Of a DNA stretch of 64,000 nucleotides, positions 25,027 to 32,957 are shown one piece after another. The notes below the pieces were generated by a model. That model did not search any database. It was given only the letters and a program-made list of their open reading frames with translations, and had not been told where the DNA came from. Location: the NCBI GenBank assembly GCA_013214025.1, contig JABSRN010000008.1, positions 1-64,000 on the forward strand, read 5' to 3'. A program made the translations under genes and the position numbers. The stretch comes from Polyangiaceae bacterium (lineage in GTDB: Bacteria; Myxococcota_A; Polyangia; Polyangiales; Polyangiaceae). Each line of letters opens with the position of its first letter. Positions within the stretch are counted from its first letter, which is position 1.

Positions 25027-27402
25027 ATGGCAAAAGAAGAGAACATCCCCTTAGATTCTCAGACAGGCGAGCCGCGGTACAACGCAATCGCTCGGTTTAT
25101 TGGCTTCAATCCTTGGCTGATCCTCAGCGTGTCCATTGTCATGACGTGGGCAGCGATGACGACGCTGTACGATTTTGAGAAGAGCGAGCCCCGACTGCAG
25201 ATCGATCCGTCGGTCAACGCACTACTGAGTCGCGATAGCGACGACGTGGCGTTCTACCAGGCGGTAAAGGACGAATTCGGCAACGAAAACACCGTCGTAG
25301 CGGCTCTCATCGCGGAGGACCCCTTTTCCGCCGCGCATGTCGCCGAAGCGAAGAAAATAGTCGCGGAACTTGAGCTGTTCAAGGACGTCGAAGAGGTTCG
25401 CAGCTTGGCGAACTCCATCGATCCTCAGCTGATCGGTGAGGACGTGATTACCGAAGACTTCTTTGACCAGCGAGAAGGCTTTGACACCAGCCCTGCTGCG
25501 CTCCGAAAACGAGCGTTGGCGCATCCGCTGTACTCCCACAGCCTCGTGGCGGACGATGCGAGCGGTCTTGCGCTGATGGTGCAAATTGGGAACCTAAGCG
25601 ACAAGAAGTTTATGCGCAGTAACCTCGATCACCGCATACGAGCGGTGATGGAGAAGCATTGGACGGGCTCGGGCGTGTTGGTGGGCGGAATGCCACCGGT
25701 CAAAGCAGAAACAAGCCGATTGCTGGTCAAGACCATCACCCGGAATCTGCCAGCCGTCTTCCTCATGGGCTACGTGATCTTCGCGATCGCTTTTCGGAGC
25801 CTCCGGAAGGCCATCGTTCCCCTTGTCACCATCGGCATCTCCTTGACGTGGACCTTGGCGATCATGGCTTGGGACGGGCATCAGATGAATGTGGTGACCA
25901 CGATTGTCCCCATTTTACTGCTGACATTGGGTTTCGCGTACGTGATGTACATGTTGTCGGAACACCAGAATCTTGCCCGCGAAAAGGCGGGCCGGGTCAG
26001 TCATCGCATGCTGGTGTCTCAGGCGTTGCAAGAGGTGTCGTTGCCCATTGCCATGACGGCGTTGACCACCATGGCCGGGTTCTTGGCGTTGACCGTCAGT
26101 CCGCTCAAGGCGATTAGGGATTTCGGCTACTATTCAGCTGTGGGCGTTGTTGCCTCGGCGCTCGCCTCTGTCATCGTCGCACCTCCCCTCGTGTCGATTC
26201 TCGGTGCTACCAAGCCTCCCGACGTCAGCAGGTTTAGTAAGTTCGCTGGCTTTCTGGCGGACATCGTGTCGAACCGCACACGGTTGGTATTCATCGGTAG
26301 TGGCATCGCTGGTGCGCTGGCCCTGGGGGGTGCCCTTCAAATTGCCGTAGACGTCGATATCGTGGGCAACTTGAGCCCGACCACCCAGGTGCGAGCCGAT
26401 TCCGACGAAATCAATCGAAACTACGGCGGAGTCGTCCCGTTTTACGTCGTCATCGACGCCGAAGAAGTCGAGGCCTTCGACGAGTACAAGAATCTCATCG
26501 CGGTCAGAGAGTTCCAGGATTGGCTGGAGAAGCAGCCTGAAACTGGAGACACGAGCTCCTTGGCGGATTTTGTCCGCATGCTCTACGTTGCCTTCGCGGG
26601 CGACGAATCGAAACTCAATCGTCTGCCCAATGACGCAAGCCTCACAGCGCAGCTCCTCATGTTCGTTGAACCCGAGGAGCGGCGTCCGTTCATCGATGAG
26701 GAGCGCAAACGCGCTACCGTGCTCGTCCGTTCGAAGAAGTCACACTCCGCCGAGCTGAGGAGCCTGATTAAGCGGGTGGAGACTCGTCTCAAGCAATTGC
26801 CCAAGAATCTGAAGGCTCGGGTGACGGGCGATACCATCATGCTGGCGGAGGCCGCGGACGACATCGCGCGTGGTCAGATCGAAGGCCTTGCCATCGCCTT
26901 TGGGGCGATATTCTTAATCCTACTAGCGTATCTGCGGTCCCCGGCCCTCGCGGGCATCGTGCTGGTGCCGAATGTATTTCCGGTACTGTTTTACTTTGGG
27001 CTCTTGGGGTGGAGCGGAACGCCGCTGAACAACAGCACCGCGCTTCTCGCGTGCGTAGTGCTCGGCATCGCAGTCGATGACACCATCCATTTCGTTATTC
27101 GGTATCGCCGCGAAGGGGCGGAGAATAGCGACTCCCATGCAGTCGCGCGGATCTGTCTTGAGGCCATTGGGCGCCCGGTGACTTACACATCAGTGCTTCT
27201 GGTAGCTGGATTGTTGATTCTAGGATTGAGCGATCTGAAAAATCTGCGGGAGTTCGGTGTGCTTGGCGCCACGACCTTGGCCTTTGCTTGGGTGGTGGAT
27301 CTCACGCTCACGCCCGCTTTATGTGTTCGGTTCCGCATCGGGCAGCCGGAAGAGGCTCCGGAAGCGCCCGAACTGTCTCAGAGCACCCAGTCGGTGGCGT
27401 GA
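25027..27402 (+). CDS. RND-superfamily (MMPL-type) exporter
   Basis: 791 residues from ATG 25027; a GTG at 24982 is possible but adds a non-conserved leader. One membrane helix at about 30-50, a soluble loop of about 180 residues, then a block of five helices (about 240-400). A second soluble loop and a second five-helix block (about 620-780) repeat the plan, the standard duplicated RND/SSD arrangement. Typical stretches include GIAVDDTIHF, with the acidic pair in the second block that marks proton-coupled members. Relatives export lipids or other hydrophobic compounds. No membrane-fusion or outer-membrane partner is adjacent, fitting the single-component MMPL branch. Substrate unknown. Confidence 0.85.
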   Translation: MAKEENIPLDSQTGEPRYNAIARFIGFNPWLILSVSIVMTWAAMTTLYDFEKSEPRLQIDPSVNALLSRDSDDVAFYQAVKDEFGNENTVVAALIAEDPFSAAHVAEAKKIVAELELFKDVEEVRSLANSIDPQLIGEDVITEDFFDQREGFDTSPAALRKRALAHPLYSHSLVADDASGLALMVQIGNLSDKKFMRSNLDHRIRAVMEKHWTGSGVLVGGMPPVKAETSRLLVKTITRNLPAVFLMGYVIFAIAFRSLRKAIVPLVTIGISLTWTLAIMAWDGHQMNVVTTIVPILLLTLGFAYVMYMLSEHQNLAREKAGRVSHRMLVSQALQEVSLPIAMTALTTMAGFLALTVSPLKAIRDFGYYSAVGVVASALASVIVAPPLVSILGATKPPDVSRFSKFAGFLADIVSNRTRLVFIGSGIAGALALGGALQIAVDVDIVGNLSPTTQVRADSDEINRNYGGVVPFYVVIDAEEVEAFDEYKNLIAVREFQDWLEKQPETGDTSSLADFVRMLYVAFAGDESKLNRLPNDASLTAQLLMFVEPEERRPFIDEERKRATVLVRSKKSHSAELRSLIKRVETRLKQLPKNLKARVTGDTIMLAEAADDIARGQIEGLAIAFGAIFLILLAYLRSPALAGIVLVPNVFPVLFYFGLLGWSGTPLNNSTALLACVVLGIAVDDTIHFVIRYRREGAENSDSHAVARICLEAIGRPVTYTSVLLVAGLLILGLSDLKNLREFGVLGATTLAFAWVVDLTLTPALCVRFRIGQPEEAPEAPELSQSTQSVA

Positions 27403-27452
27403 GCTCCGGTCAGTGCTTGAGTACAGAATAGCGCAGGCGGCGCAGCGCGATC

Positions 27453-28679
27453 GTGGGGGGCGGTTTGGCTGAGCCGTTCACCCCTTATCAAAGGCGGCTG
27501 CTTGCATTCTTGAGCGTCGCGACCTTTTTTGAGGGCTACGATCTGATGGCGCTCGGGCAAATTTTGCCCACGATTCGGGTGGAAATGTCCCTGACCCGGT
27601 CGGACGCAGGACTGTTGTTCACTGGGATCAACATCGGCGCGGTGCTGGCGTATTTTCTGGTGCGTAAGGCTGACCAATGGGGTCGTAAGACGGTGCTGGC
27701 TGTCACCATCGCGGGCTACACTCTAGCCACTCTGTTCACCGGACTCTCGACGAACATTGTCATGTTCGCGGTGTGCCAGCTCTTCGCGCGCTTCTTCCTG
27801 ATTGCAGAATACGCGACGAGCATGATCATTGCGTCAGAAGAGTTTCCTGCCGAGCGCCGGGGCATGGCGATGGGTACGGTGAGTGGATTTGCAGTGTTGG
27901 GCGCCGTTACATGTGCCGGAGTCGTGCCGATGCTGCTCCAATCCGAATGGGGGTGGCGAACCGTTTACTTCGTCGGCGTGTTGCCGTTATTGGGCATGGC
28001 CTACCTTCGCCGAGGGCTCAAAGAGACGGCCCACTTTGAGGCGGTTGAACAACGCGAAGCGCCGTTCGACTGGCTGCATATCTGGCGCACCCCGTATCGG
28101 GCGCGAGTCATTCAAATGGGAGCCATTTGGTTTCTTGCTTATGTCACAGCGCAAAATCTCATCGCTTTCTGGAAGGATTTTGCGATGACCGAACGTGGGC
28201 TGACGAGCGCAGAGAGCGCCAAGGTCATCGTACTCGCAGCTACAGTCTCCATCGTGCCAGTGTTTCTGACGGGCAAGCTGGTCGACGTCATCGGTCGCCG
28301 CCGTGGGGCCGTGTTGGTGTTCGTGACTGCAGCAGTGGGTAGCTACGCAAGCTACTCAGCGCATGGATTCTGGCCTCTCACGGTAGCCATGGTGCTCGGG
28401 GTGTATGCAGCGAGTGCCTTCTTGCCCGTGCTGACAGCGTTCACGACCGAGCTTTTTCCTACGGAACTTCGCGGCGACGCATTCGCCTGGTCGAATAACC
28501 TAATTGGGCGCTCAAGCTGGATCATTTCGCCGGTAATTCTCGGGAACCTCGCGGAAGTTTACGGCTGGGGCCCAACGATGAGCGCGACTGCGTTTTTTCC
28601 GCTGCTGTCACTGGCGTTGATTTTGCTCCTGTTGCCTGAGACCCGCGCATTAGATATCAAGGCGGGAGCGCCGATCTAG
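27453..28679 (+). CDS. Major facilitator superfamily transporter
   Basis: 408 residues, about 12 membrane helices. The start FFEGYDLMALGQILP resembles the D-x-x-D-region helix 1 of the aromatic-acid/sugar-porter branch, and the loop between helices 2 and 3 has the signature DQWGRK. The equivalent in the second half is VDVIGRRRG, and PETRALD closes the last helix, a pattern typical of sugar-porter and metabolite:H+ symporters. It starts with GTG at 27453; TTG at 27465 is also possible. It lies 50 bases behind the RND gene and may be co-transcribed. Substrate cannot be named. Confidence 0.85.
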   Translation: MGGGLAEPFTPYQRRLLAFLSVATFFEGYDLMALGQILPTIRVEMSLTRSDAGLLFTGINIGAVLAYFLVRKADQWGRKTVLAVTIAGYTLATLFTGLSTNIVMFAVCQLFARFFLIAEYATSMIIASEEFPAERRGMAMGTVSGFAVLGAVTCAGVVPMLLQSEWGWRTVYFVGVLPLLGMAYLRRGLKETAHFEAVEQREAPFDWLHIWRTPYRARVIQMGAIWFLAYVTAQNLIAFWKDFAMTERGLTSAESAKVIVLAATVSIVPVFLTGKLVDVIGRRRGAVLVFVTAAVGSYASYSAHGFWPLTVAMVLGVYAASAFLPVLTAFTTELFPTELRGDAFAWSNNLIGRSSWIISPVILGNLAEVYGWGPTMSATAFFPLLSLALILLLLPETRALDIKAGAPI

Positions 28680-28772
28680 AACAGTTCGCCTCCCACGACC
28701 GGACGCGGGACAACGAATTAGGTCTGAACCGTCAGCCCCGCTTCTCGGTCGACGCCTTCGGTCGAGTGCCAA

Positions 28773-29732
28773 TCAGGCGTAAAATTTCGCGAAGGTGGCG
28801 ACAAATTCGGGGACCATTGATGCCGGCAAACTGTTGATGCCGGCAGCGGCTTTGCGACCCCCGCCGGTCGGGAATTGACGACAAACCTCGTCCGCTCCTG
28901 CCTTGTTGTTGAGCGGTGCCCGGACGCTCACCAAAAAATTACCGTCGTCCGCTTCTGTGATGACGGCATGGGCGCGACCGGGGGTCTTGTTTGCTAGGTC
29001 GTTTCCCAACACGCCACTGACCCGACGGGCCCAGGCCTCGTTGGGTAGTTGAAATACCGCGATTCGAGGCGTCTCTGTGTGTGGGCTAAGGTCGCGCGTT
29101 TGAAGCATGTCATCGCGATAGCCGGTCTCCAGGCGTTGAAATATATCCGGGCATTCAGCGAGAAAATCCAGAGGGCTCTCATATCGGACTGTGCCCTGGA
29201 ATAACTCTCTGGGATCGAAGTGCAGATCCTCAAGAGAAGAGCCGTAGCTGTTGTAGTTGAGATATATCCCGAGAGCTTCCAGCCGCGACGCATCTGAAGC
29301 CGAGAGCTCGAGTGATTGCGCGAGCGTAACCGCCTCCGATTTTAGGTTGTCACCGAAGGCACCGACTACGGCCCAGATCGCTCTCTGTCCGCTCAGGTGC
29401 TGATTGACCAACAAACTTGTGCACACGTCCGGCGACGTGTTGATACAGGAGCGAAAATTCGGCGAAATGGGGATCGCTCCGGCGAAGTGATGGTCCACGT
29501 AGAAGATTTCTGCCCCCAATGTGAGGGCCTCGTCCACGGCGCCTCGATTCTTGTCGAGGGATACGTCGAGCACCGTCAGCTTGTCGCCGGCCGACACCTT
29601 GGCGCGCCTGACCAGAGCGGTGTCCCGCTTGACTCCGGTGATGAGTTCGCTCTTAAGCGGGTGCACGCTTCGCAGCTGGATTAGAGCGCAGATGCCGTCG
29701 GCATCGCCGTTGAAAATATCGATGTTGTTCAT
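28773..29732 (-). CDS. DHH-family phosphoesterase
   Basis: 319 residues. The DHH domain is clear: FNGDADGICAL (7-17), VLDVSLD near 54-60 and the family-naming DHH at 80-82. A DHHA1-type end has GGGRKAAAG near 290-300. All Asp/His metal ligands look intact, so it should be an Mn-dependent phosphohydrolase acting on a small nucleotide or nanoRNA. It is next to the APS kinase gene (80 bases apart, same strand). Since NrnA-type DHH enzymes remove pAp left by PAPS-using reactions, a role in pAp recycling is plausible; that is inference from context. An oligoribonuclease role is the alternative. Confidence 0.8.
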   Translation of the reverse strand: MNNIDIFNGDADGICALIQLRSVHPLKSELITGVKRDTALVRRAKVSAGDKLTVLDVSLDKNRGAVDEALTLGAEIFYVDHHFAGAIPISPNFRSCINTSPDVCTSLLVNQHLSGQRAIWAVVGAFGDNLKSEAVTLAQSLELSASDASRLEALGIYLNYNSYGSSLEDLHFDPRELFQGTVRYESPLDFLAECPDIFQRLETGYRDDMLQTRDLSPHTETPRIAVFQLPNEAWARRVSGVLGNDLANKTPGRAHAVITEADDGNFLVSVRAPLNNKAGADEVCRQFPTGGGRKAAAGINSLPASMVPEFVATFAKFYA

Positions 29733-29812
29733 GGATGACGACTAGTCAGGCAGCTGATGCTGCGGCGGGGGTAGGAAAGATGGAGAGCGTTGAAGAACTG
29801 ACTGCCCAGAAG

Positions 29813-30541
29813 TCAGAGCCCGGATTTTCGTTTGCGTAGGAGGGCCATGACTTCGTCAGCTGCGGCTCCAATACTCATGTTCGTCGTATCCACTCGTAGT
29901 TCGGGATTTACTGGCTCTTCGTATGGGTCGTCGATGCCGGTAAAATACTTGATCTCACCTTGCCGGGCCTTCTGGTAGAGCCCCTTCACGTCTCGTCGCT
30001 CACATTCTTCCAGGGGAGTCGCTACGTGAATTTCGATGAAGTCAGAGCAGAGCGAGCGGACGAATTGCCGCGATTCTTCGTAGGGCGCGATGAACGACGC
30101 CAACACAAACACGCCATTCTTTTCTAGAAGGGATGCGAGAAATCCGACTCGCCGCACATGAGCATCCCGTTCGGGACGGGAAAATCCGGTTTTCGGGAAT
30201 ACCCGCCGAACGATATCGCCATCCAGTGTTTCGACTCGCAGCCCTTCTTTTGCCATTCGGCGGTGCACCTCTTCGGCCAGTGTGCTTTTGCCGGCTCCAG
30301 AAAGACCTGTGAACCAGAGTACCGCCGGTTTTACCTCGCGAATACCGAATGTTATTTTTGTCCAGGCTCGTTCGTGGATGAAACTGATTACGAACTTGAT
30401 GACGATCTCGATGCCGCCTATCGCAGCGGCGAGCGCCAGCTCTTTCGTGAAATAGTAGACGATGGCCGCTGTTGTGAGAGTGGCCCAAAAGCGCCAGGAC
30501 ACACTTTTTGCTACGGAGCGAAGTTGGCTTTCCTTGTACAT
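29813..30541 (-). CDS. cysC: Adenylylsulfate (APS) kinase with N-terminal DUF2061 membrane domain
   Basis: 242 residues. Residues 1-65 form a two-helix DUF2061 module (SVAKSVSWRFWATLTT, then a hydrophobic pair with EIVIKF). Residues 70-242 are APS kinase: Walker A GLSGAGKST (79-87), LDGD, FSRPERDAHVRR, a FIAPYE substrate lid and the KGLYQKARQGEIKYFTGIDDPYE region. The reaction makes PAPS from APS and ATP. The DUF2061 part would tether the enzyme to the inner membrane, perhaps supplying PAPS to a membrane sulfotransferase or keeping it near exopolysaccharide synthesis; that is inferred. No sulfate adenylyltransferase is adjacent, so assimilation in the usual operon form is not shown here. Confidence 0.9.
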   Translation of the reverse strand: MYKESQLRSVAKSVSWRFWATLTTAAIVYYFTKELALAAAIGGIEIVIKFVISFIHERAWTKITFGIREVKPAVLWFTGLSGAGKSTLAEEVHRRMAKEGLRVETLDGDIVRRVFPKTGFSRPERDAHVRRVGFLASLLEKNGVFVLASFIAPYEESRQFVRSLCSDFIEIHVATPLEECERRDVKGLYQKARQGEIKYFTGIDDPYEEPVNPELRVDTTNMSIGAAADEVMALLRKRKSGL

Positions 30542-30871
30542 TGATTCCTAGGGGCGTCGGGGCGCCGGAGAACTGCTGTCGGAGCGTTTGGCTGTGCTGG
30601 GGAGGCGTGCCAGGACTGGCTTCGGTCGGGAGGACTCCCATGACTCGTGGTGTTCTGCCAGCGGTGAGATCGCGGACGGTGCGGCCGGAAATATACCAGG
30701 GCGGGGGCAGCCGGCTCGGTGATATTTACTCAAAACTTCGCATGGCGCTGTGCGTAAAGCCGTTATTCGGTGCGCGGGGAGGAAAACCTTCCCGGCACAG
30801 CGTCTACGAATAGCGCAGCGCAGCGCGAGAGGCTCCGGTTGGCACAGGGGGCTCTCCCTGGGAGCACGTCG
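30542..30871. other. 330-base intergenic region, no gene seen
   Basis: This lies between the SDR gene and the APS kinase gene, both on the minus strand, and must include the APS kinase promoter. Neither strand shows a convincing coding frame, and no strong palindrome or RNA pattern stands out. Confidence 0.4.
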
Positions 30872-31672
30872 TTAGGTGACGTCTGCGGCGCGGATCAAGC
30901 GACGATAGATTGCGGGAGCGAAGCGGCGAATATACCCGCCGATGATTTCCCCTCCGCCGATCCAGAGTTCGGGCTGTTGACGGGCGATTCCACGCAGTAC
31001 GCGCGCGGCGCATTCCTGTTGGCTCATGCCCTTTGCCTGCCCCTTGTCCATCTTGCCGTGGGGCTGCCCGTCTGGGCCGAGAGCATTCAAACTGATGTTG
31101 GTCTTGATGAAGCCGGGGCAGACCATCATGATGGATATTCCGTCGTCGTGGACTTCTGCGCGCAGGCATTCGAAGAAACCGTGCAACGCGTGTTTGGAGG
31201 CGGCGTATGCCGAACGCAAGGGCGTGCCGCAGTAGCCTGCCAGGCTGCTGACAACCACGAACTGTCCGCTCTTTCTCTTCAACATGCTGGGGAGCAAGGC
31301 TTTCGTCAACGCCACGGTGCCCAAGTAATTGGTGTTCATGATCCGCTGATCGACATCGATCCCTGTATCGGCGACCAGTCCTCGCTGACTGATGCCGCCG
31401 TTGTGGATCATGATGTCGATGGGGCCGAAGTGATTCTCAGCGACAGTGACTTTCTCTGACATGACCTCAAACTCGCAGAGATCGAGGGGCAGAACGGCGA
31501 TGCGATCTGGCGCGGAGCAGCTCTCCTTGACGCGATTCAATTCGCTCTCTCGTCGGGCGGATAGGATCAGCTTGGCCCCGGCATCGCACAGAGCCCGGGC
31601 CAATCCTTCCCCGATGCCTGACGATGCGCCGGTGATCCAGATGACTTTGTCAGAGTACTGCTTGCTGGTCAT
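30872..31672 (-). CDS. Short-chain dehydrogenase/reductase
   Basis: 266 residues from ATG 31672, which has GGCGGA just upstream; a GTG at 31693 is less likely. Classical SDR pattern: cofactor loop TGASSGIG (14-21), NGG for NAG, catalytic Ser in VVVSSLAGY, YAASK with the catalytic Tyr and Lys, and PGFIKT after it. An Arg-rich ARRE after the second strand suggests NADP preference. The C-terminal extension with a helix ending RRFAPAIYRRLI is typical of membrane-associated lipid SDRs. It is preceded on the same strand by the acyltransferase gene (46 bases apart), so a lipid substrate is reasonable but unproven. Confidence 0.85.
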   Translation of the reverse strand: MTSKQYSDKVIWITGASSGIGEGLARALCDAGAKLILSARRESELNRVKESCSAPDRIAVLPLDLCEFEVMSEKVTVAENHFGPIDIMIHNGGISQRGLVADTGIDVDQRIMNTNYLGTVALTKALLPSMLKRKSGQFVVVSSLAGYCGTPLRSAYAASKHALHGFFECLRAEVHDDGISIMMVCPGFIKTNISLNALGPDGQPHGKMDKGQAKGMSQQECAARVLRGIARQQPELWIGGGEIIGGYIRRFAPAIYRRLIRAADVT

Positions 31673-31718
31673 GATTCCGCCGTAGAACGGCACAGCCTGG
31701 CTGTAAACAATCCGAAGC

Positions 31719-32957
31719 CTAGCTTTCGTCCAGGAAGGCGCCGTTGCCCCCCGCGCGTCTCACCCAGGCTTTCGTGAAGAATTGCCATTTTAATACAGAT
31801 TCCCTCGGTAGAACCGGCTCGATAATCTTGTCACCCACCAACAGCTGTAGTCTTCGCTTGATATCGATGGAAACGGCCTGGATCGATTCGAGAGGGAGTG
31901 AGTAGTCCGTCCCGGCGACACGAAGTTCGGTTGGCGTAAGCTGAAGCTTGCCCGCCGCCAGAGGCAACATTTCACTGCCCCCGGCATCGTAGACCGTCAG
32001 TACTTCGCTCTCTAGGAGCACGCCGTGGTTTCGAAACAGGGACGCCGAGGGTACGTAGTCTACTGAGAAATGTTGATGCAATCGCTCGCGCGCCGCGATG
32101 ATAGATAGGCTCTCGGATCGCGACACAGCGATCAAGTGATTCGTGGTGTCCACGCGCCAGCGAGCAGTGCAGCTAGTGCACTGGAGAAAATTTCCGCGGG
32201 CGCTAAGACCTTCTAGATAGTAACATTTGGGGCAAGCGAATAGGACATTGGTGAGCCCCTCGGCGAGTCGTTTGCCGGTTACAGGCCAACGTTTGCAGCT
32301 CAGCGGATCCACGCGAATTCGAGTGTCGACGTAGGAAAATATTTCGTCGAGTGGGGTCCTTCTGTCGAAGGATTTGGGCGTGTCGTACTCGACGTGAACA
32401 TGACCATAGCGGCTACCATTGCCCCAGCGCGGCATGCCTCGGTCGGCGTTGATGATGCGTGCCGTGACCACTGGAAGGCCAATCAGTCGGATCAATTTGT
32501 CGATTCCAGGTACCAAAGGAAGGGGAGTCCCATCCCAGGTGCGCGCGCCTTCGGGAAAGAGCGCGACGGAGCCCCCCAGCTTTGCCCAGCGTCTCAGCTT
32601 TTTTACGGCAGTTGCGTCGCTGGAAAATTTTCGCTTCGGTACGGTCCCTCCGGATTGCAACAGGCGCCCGAGGAAGGGCTCACGCATCGCCGATTGGGTG
32701 GCCATGAAATGAATCGGGCGCATCACCCCGCCGCTCAGCCACAGTGGATCCCAGAGCGCAGAGTGATTCGCAAGAAAGAGGAAGGGTTCGTCCTTTGGGA
32801 TCTTGTCTCCCCCGTCAAAACTGAAAGTGCCAACTCGGCGAACGATGGGCCGCATGAGGTGTCGGGAAAACTGGAAGTTGCGGATGACCTGGCGTCTTCC
32901 GGCCTCGGAGGGTTCGATGGTCGGGATCGCGGGGGGATATTTGATGACGTGACTCAC
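31719..32957 (-). CDS. PlsC-like acyltransferase with zinc ribbon and C-terminal extension
   Basis: 412 residues, GTG start at 32957 with AGGAG 8 bases upstream. The acyltransferase domain (about 45-210) has the catalytic NHSALWD (His65, Asp70) and the glycerol-phosphate-binding FPEGART (134-140). A zinc ribbon with CPKC (242-245) and CTSC (260-263) follows, then a beta-rich region of 110 residues resembling a PH-like or GRAM-like fold. Standard PlsC proteins stop near 240 residues, so the last 170 are an unusual addition. It should esterify a lyso-phospholipid or related acceptor at the membrane. Its GTG overlaps the stop of the decayed kinase upstream by four bases, so it was once coupled to that gene. 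Confidence 0.8.
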   Translation of the reverse strand: MSHVIKYPPAIPTIEPSEAGRRQVIRNFQFSRHLMRPIVRRVGTFSFDGGDKIPKDEPFLFLANHSALWDPLWLSGGVMRPIHFMATQSAMREPFLGRLLQSGGTVPKRKFSSDATAVKKLRRWAKLGGSVALFPEGARTWDGTPLPLVPGIDKLIRLIGLPVVTARIINADRGMPRWGNGSRYGHVHVEYDTPKSFDRRTPLDEIFSYVDTRIRVDPLSCKRWPVTGKRLAEGLTNVLFACPKCYYLEGLSARGNFLQCTSCTARWRVDTTNHLIAVSRSESLSIIAARERLHQHFSVDYVPSASLFRNHGVLLESEVLTVYDAGGSEMLPLAAGKLQLTPTELRVAGTDYSLPLESIQAVSIDIKRRLQLLVGDKIIEPVLPRESVLKWQFFTKAWVRRAGGNGAFLDES

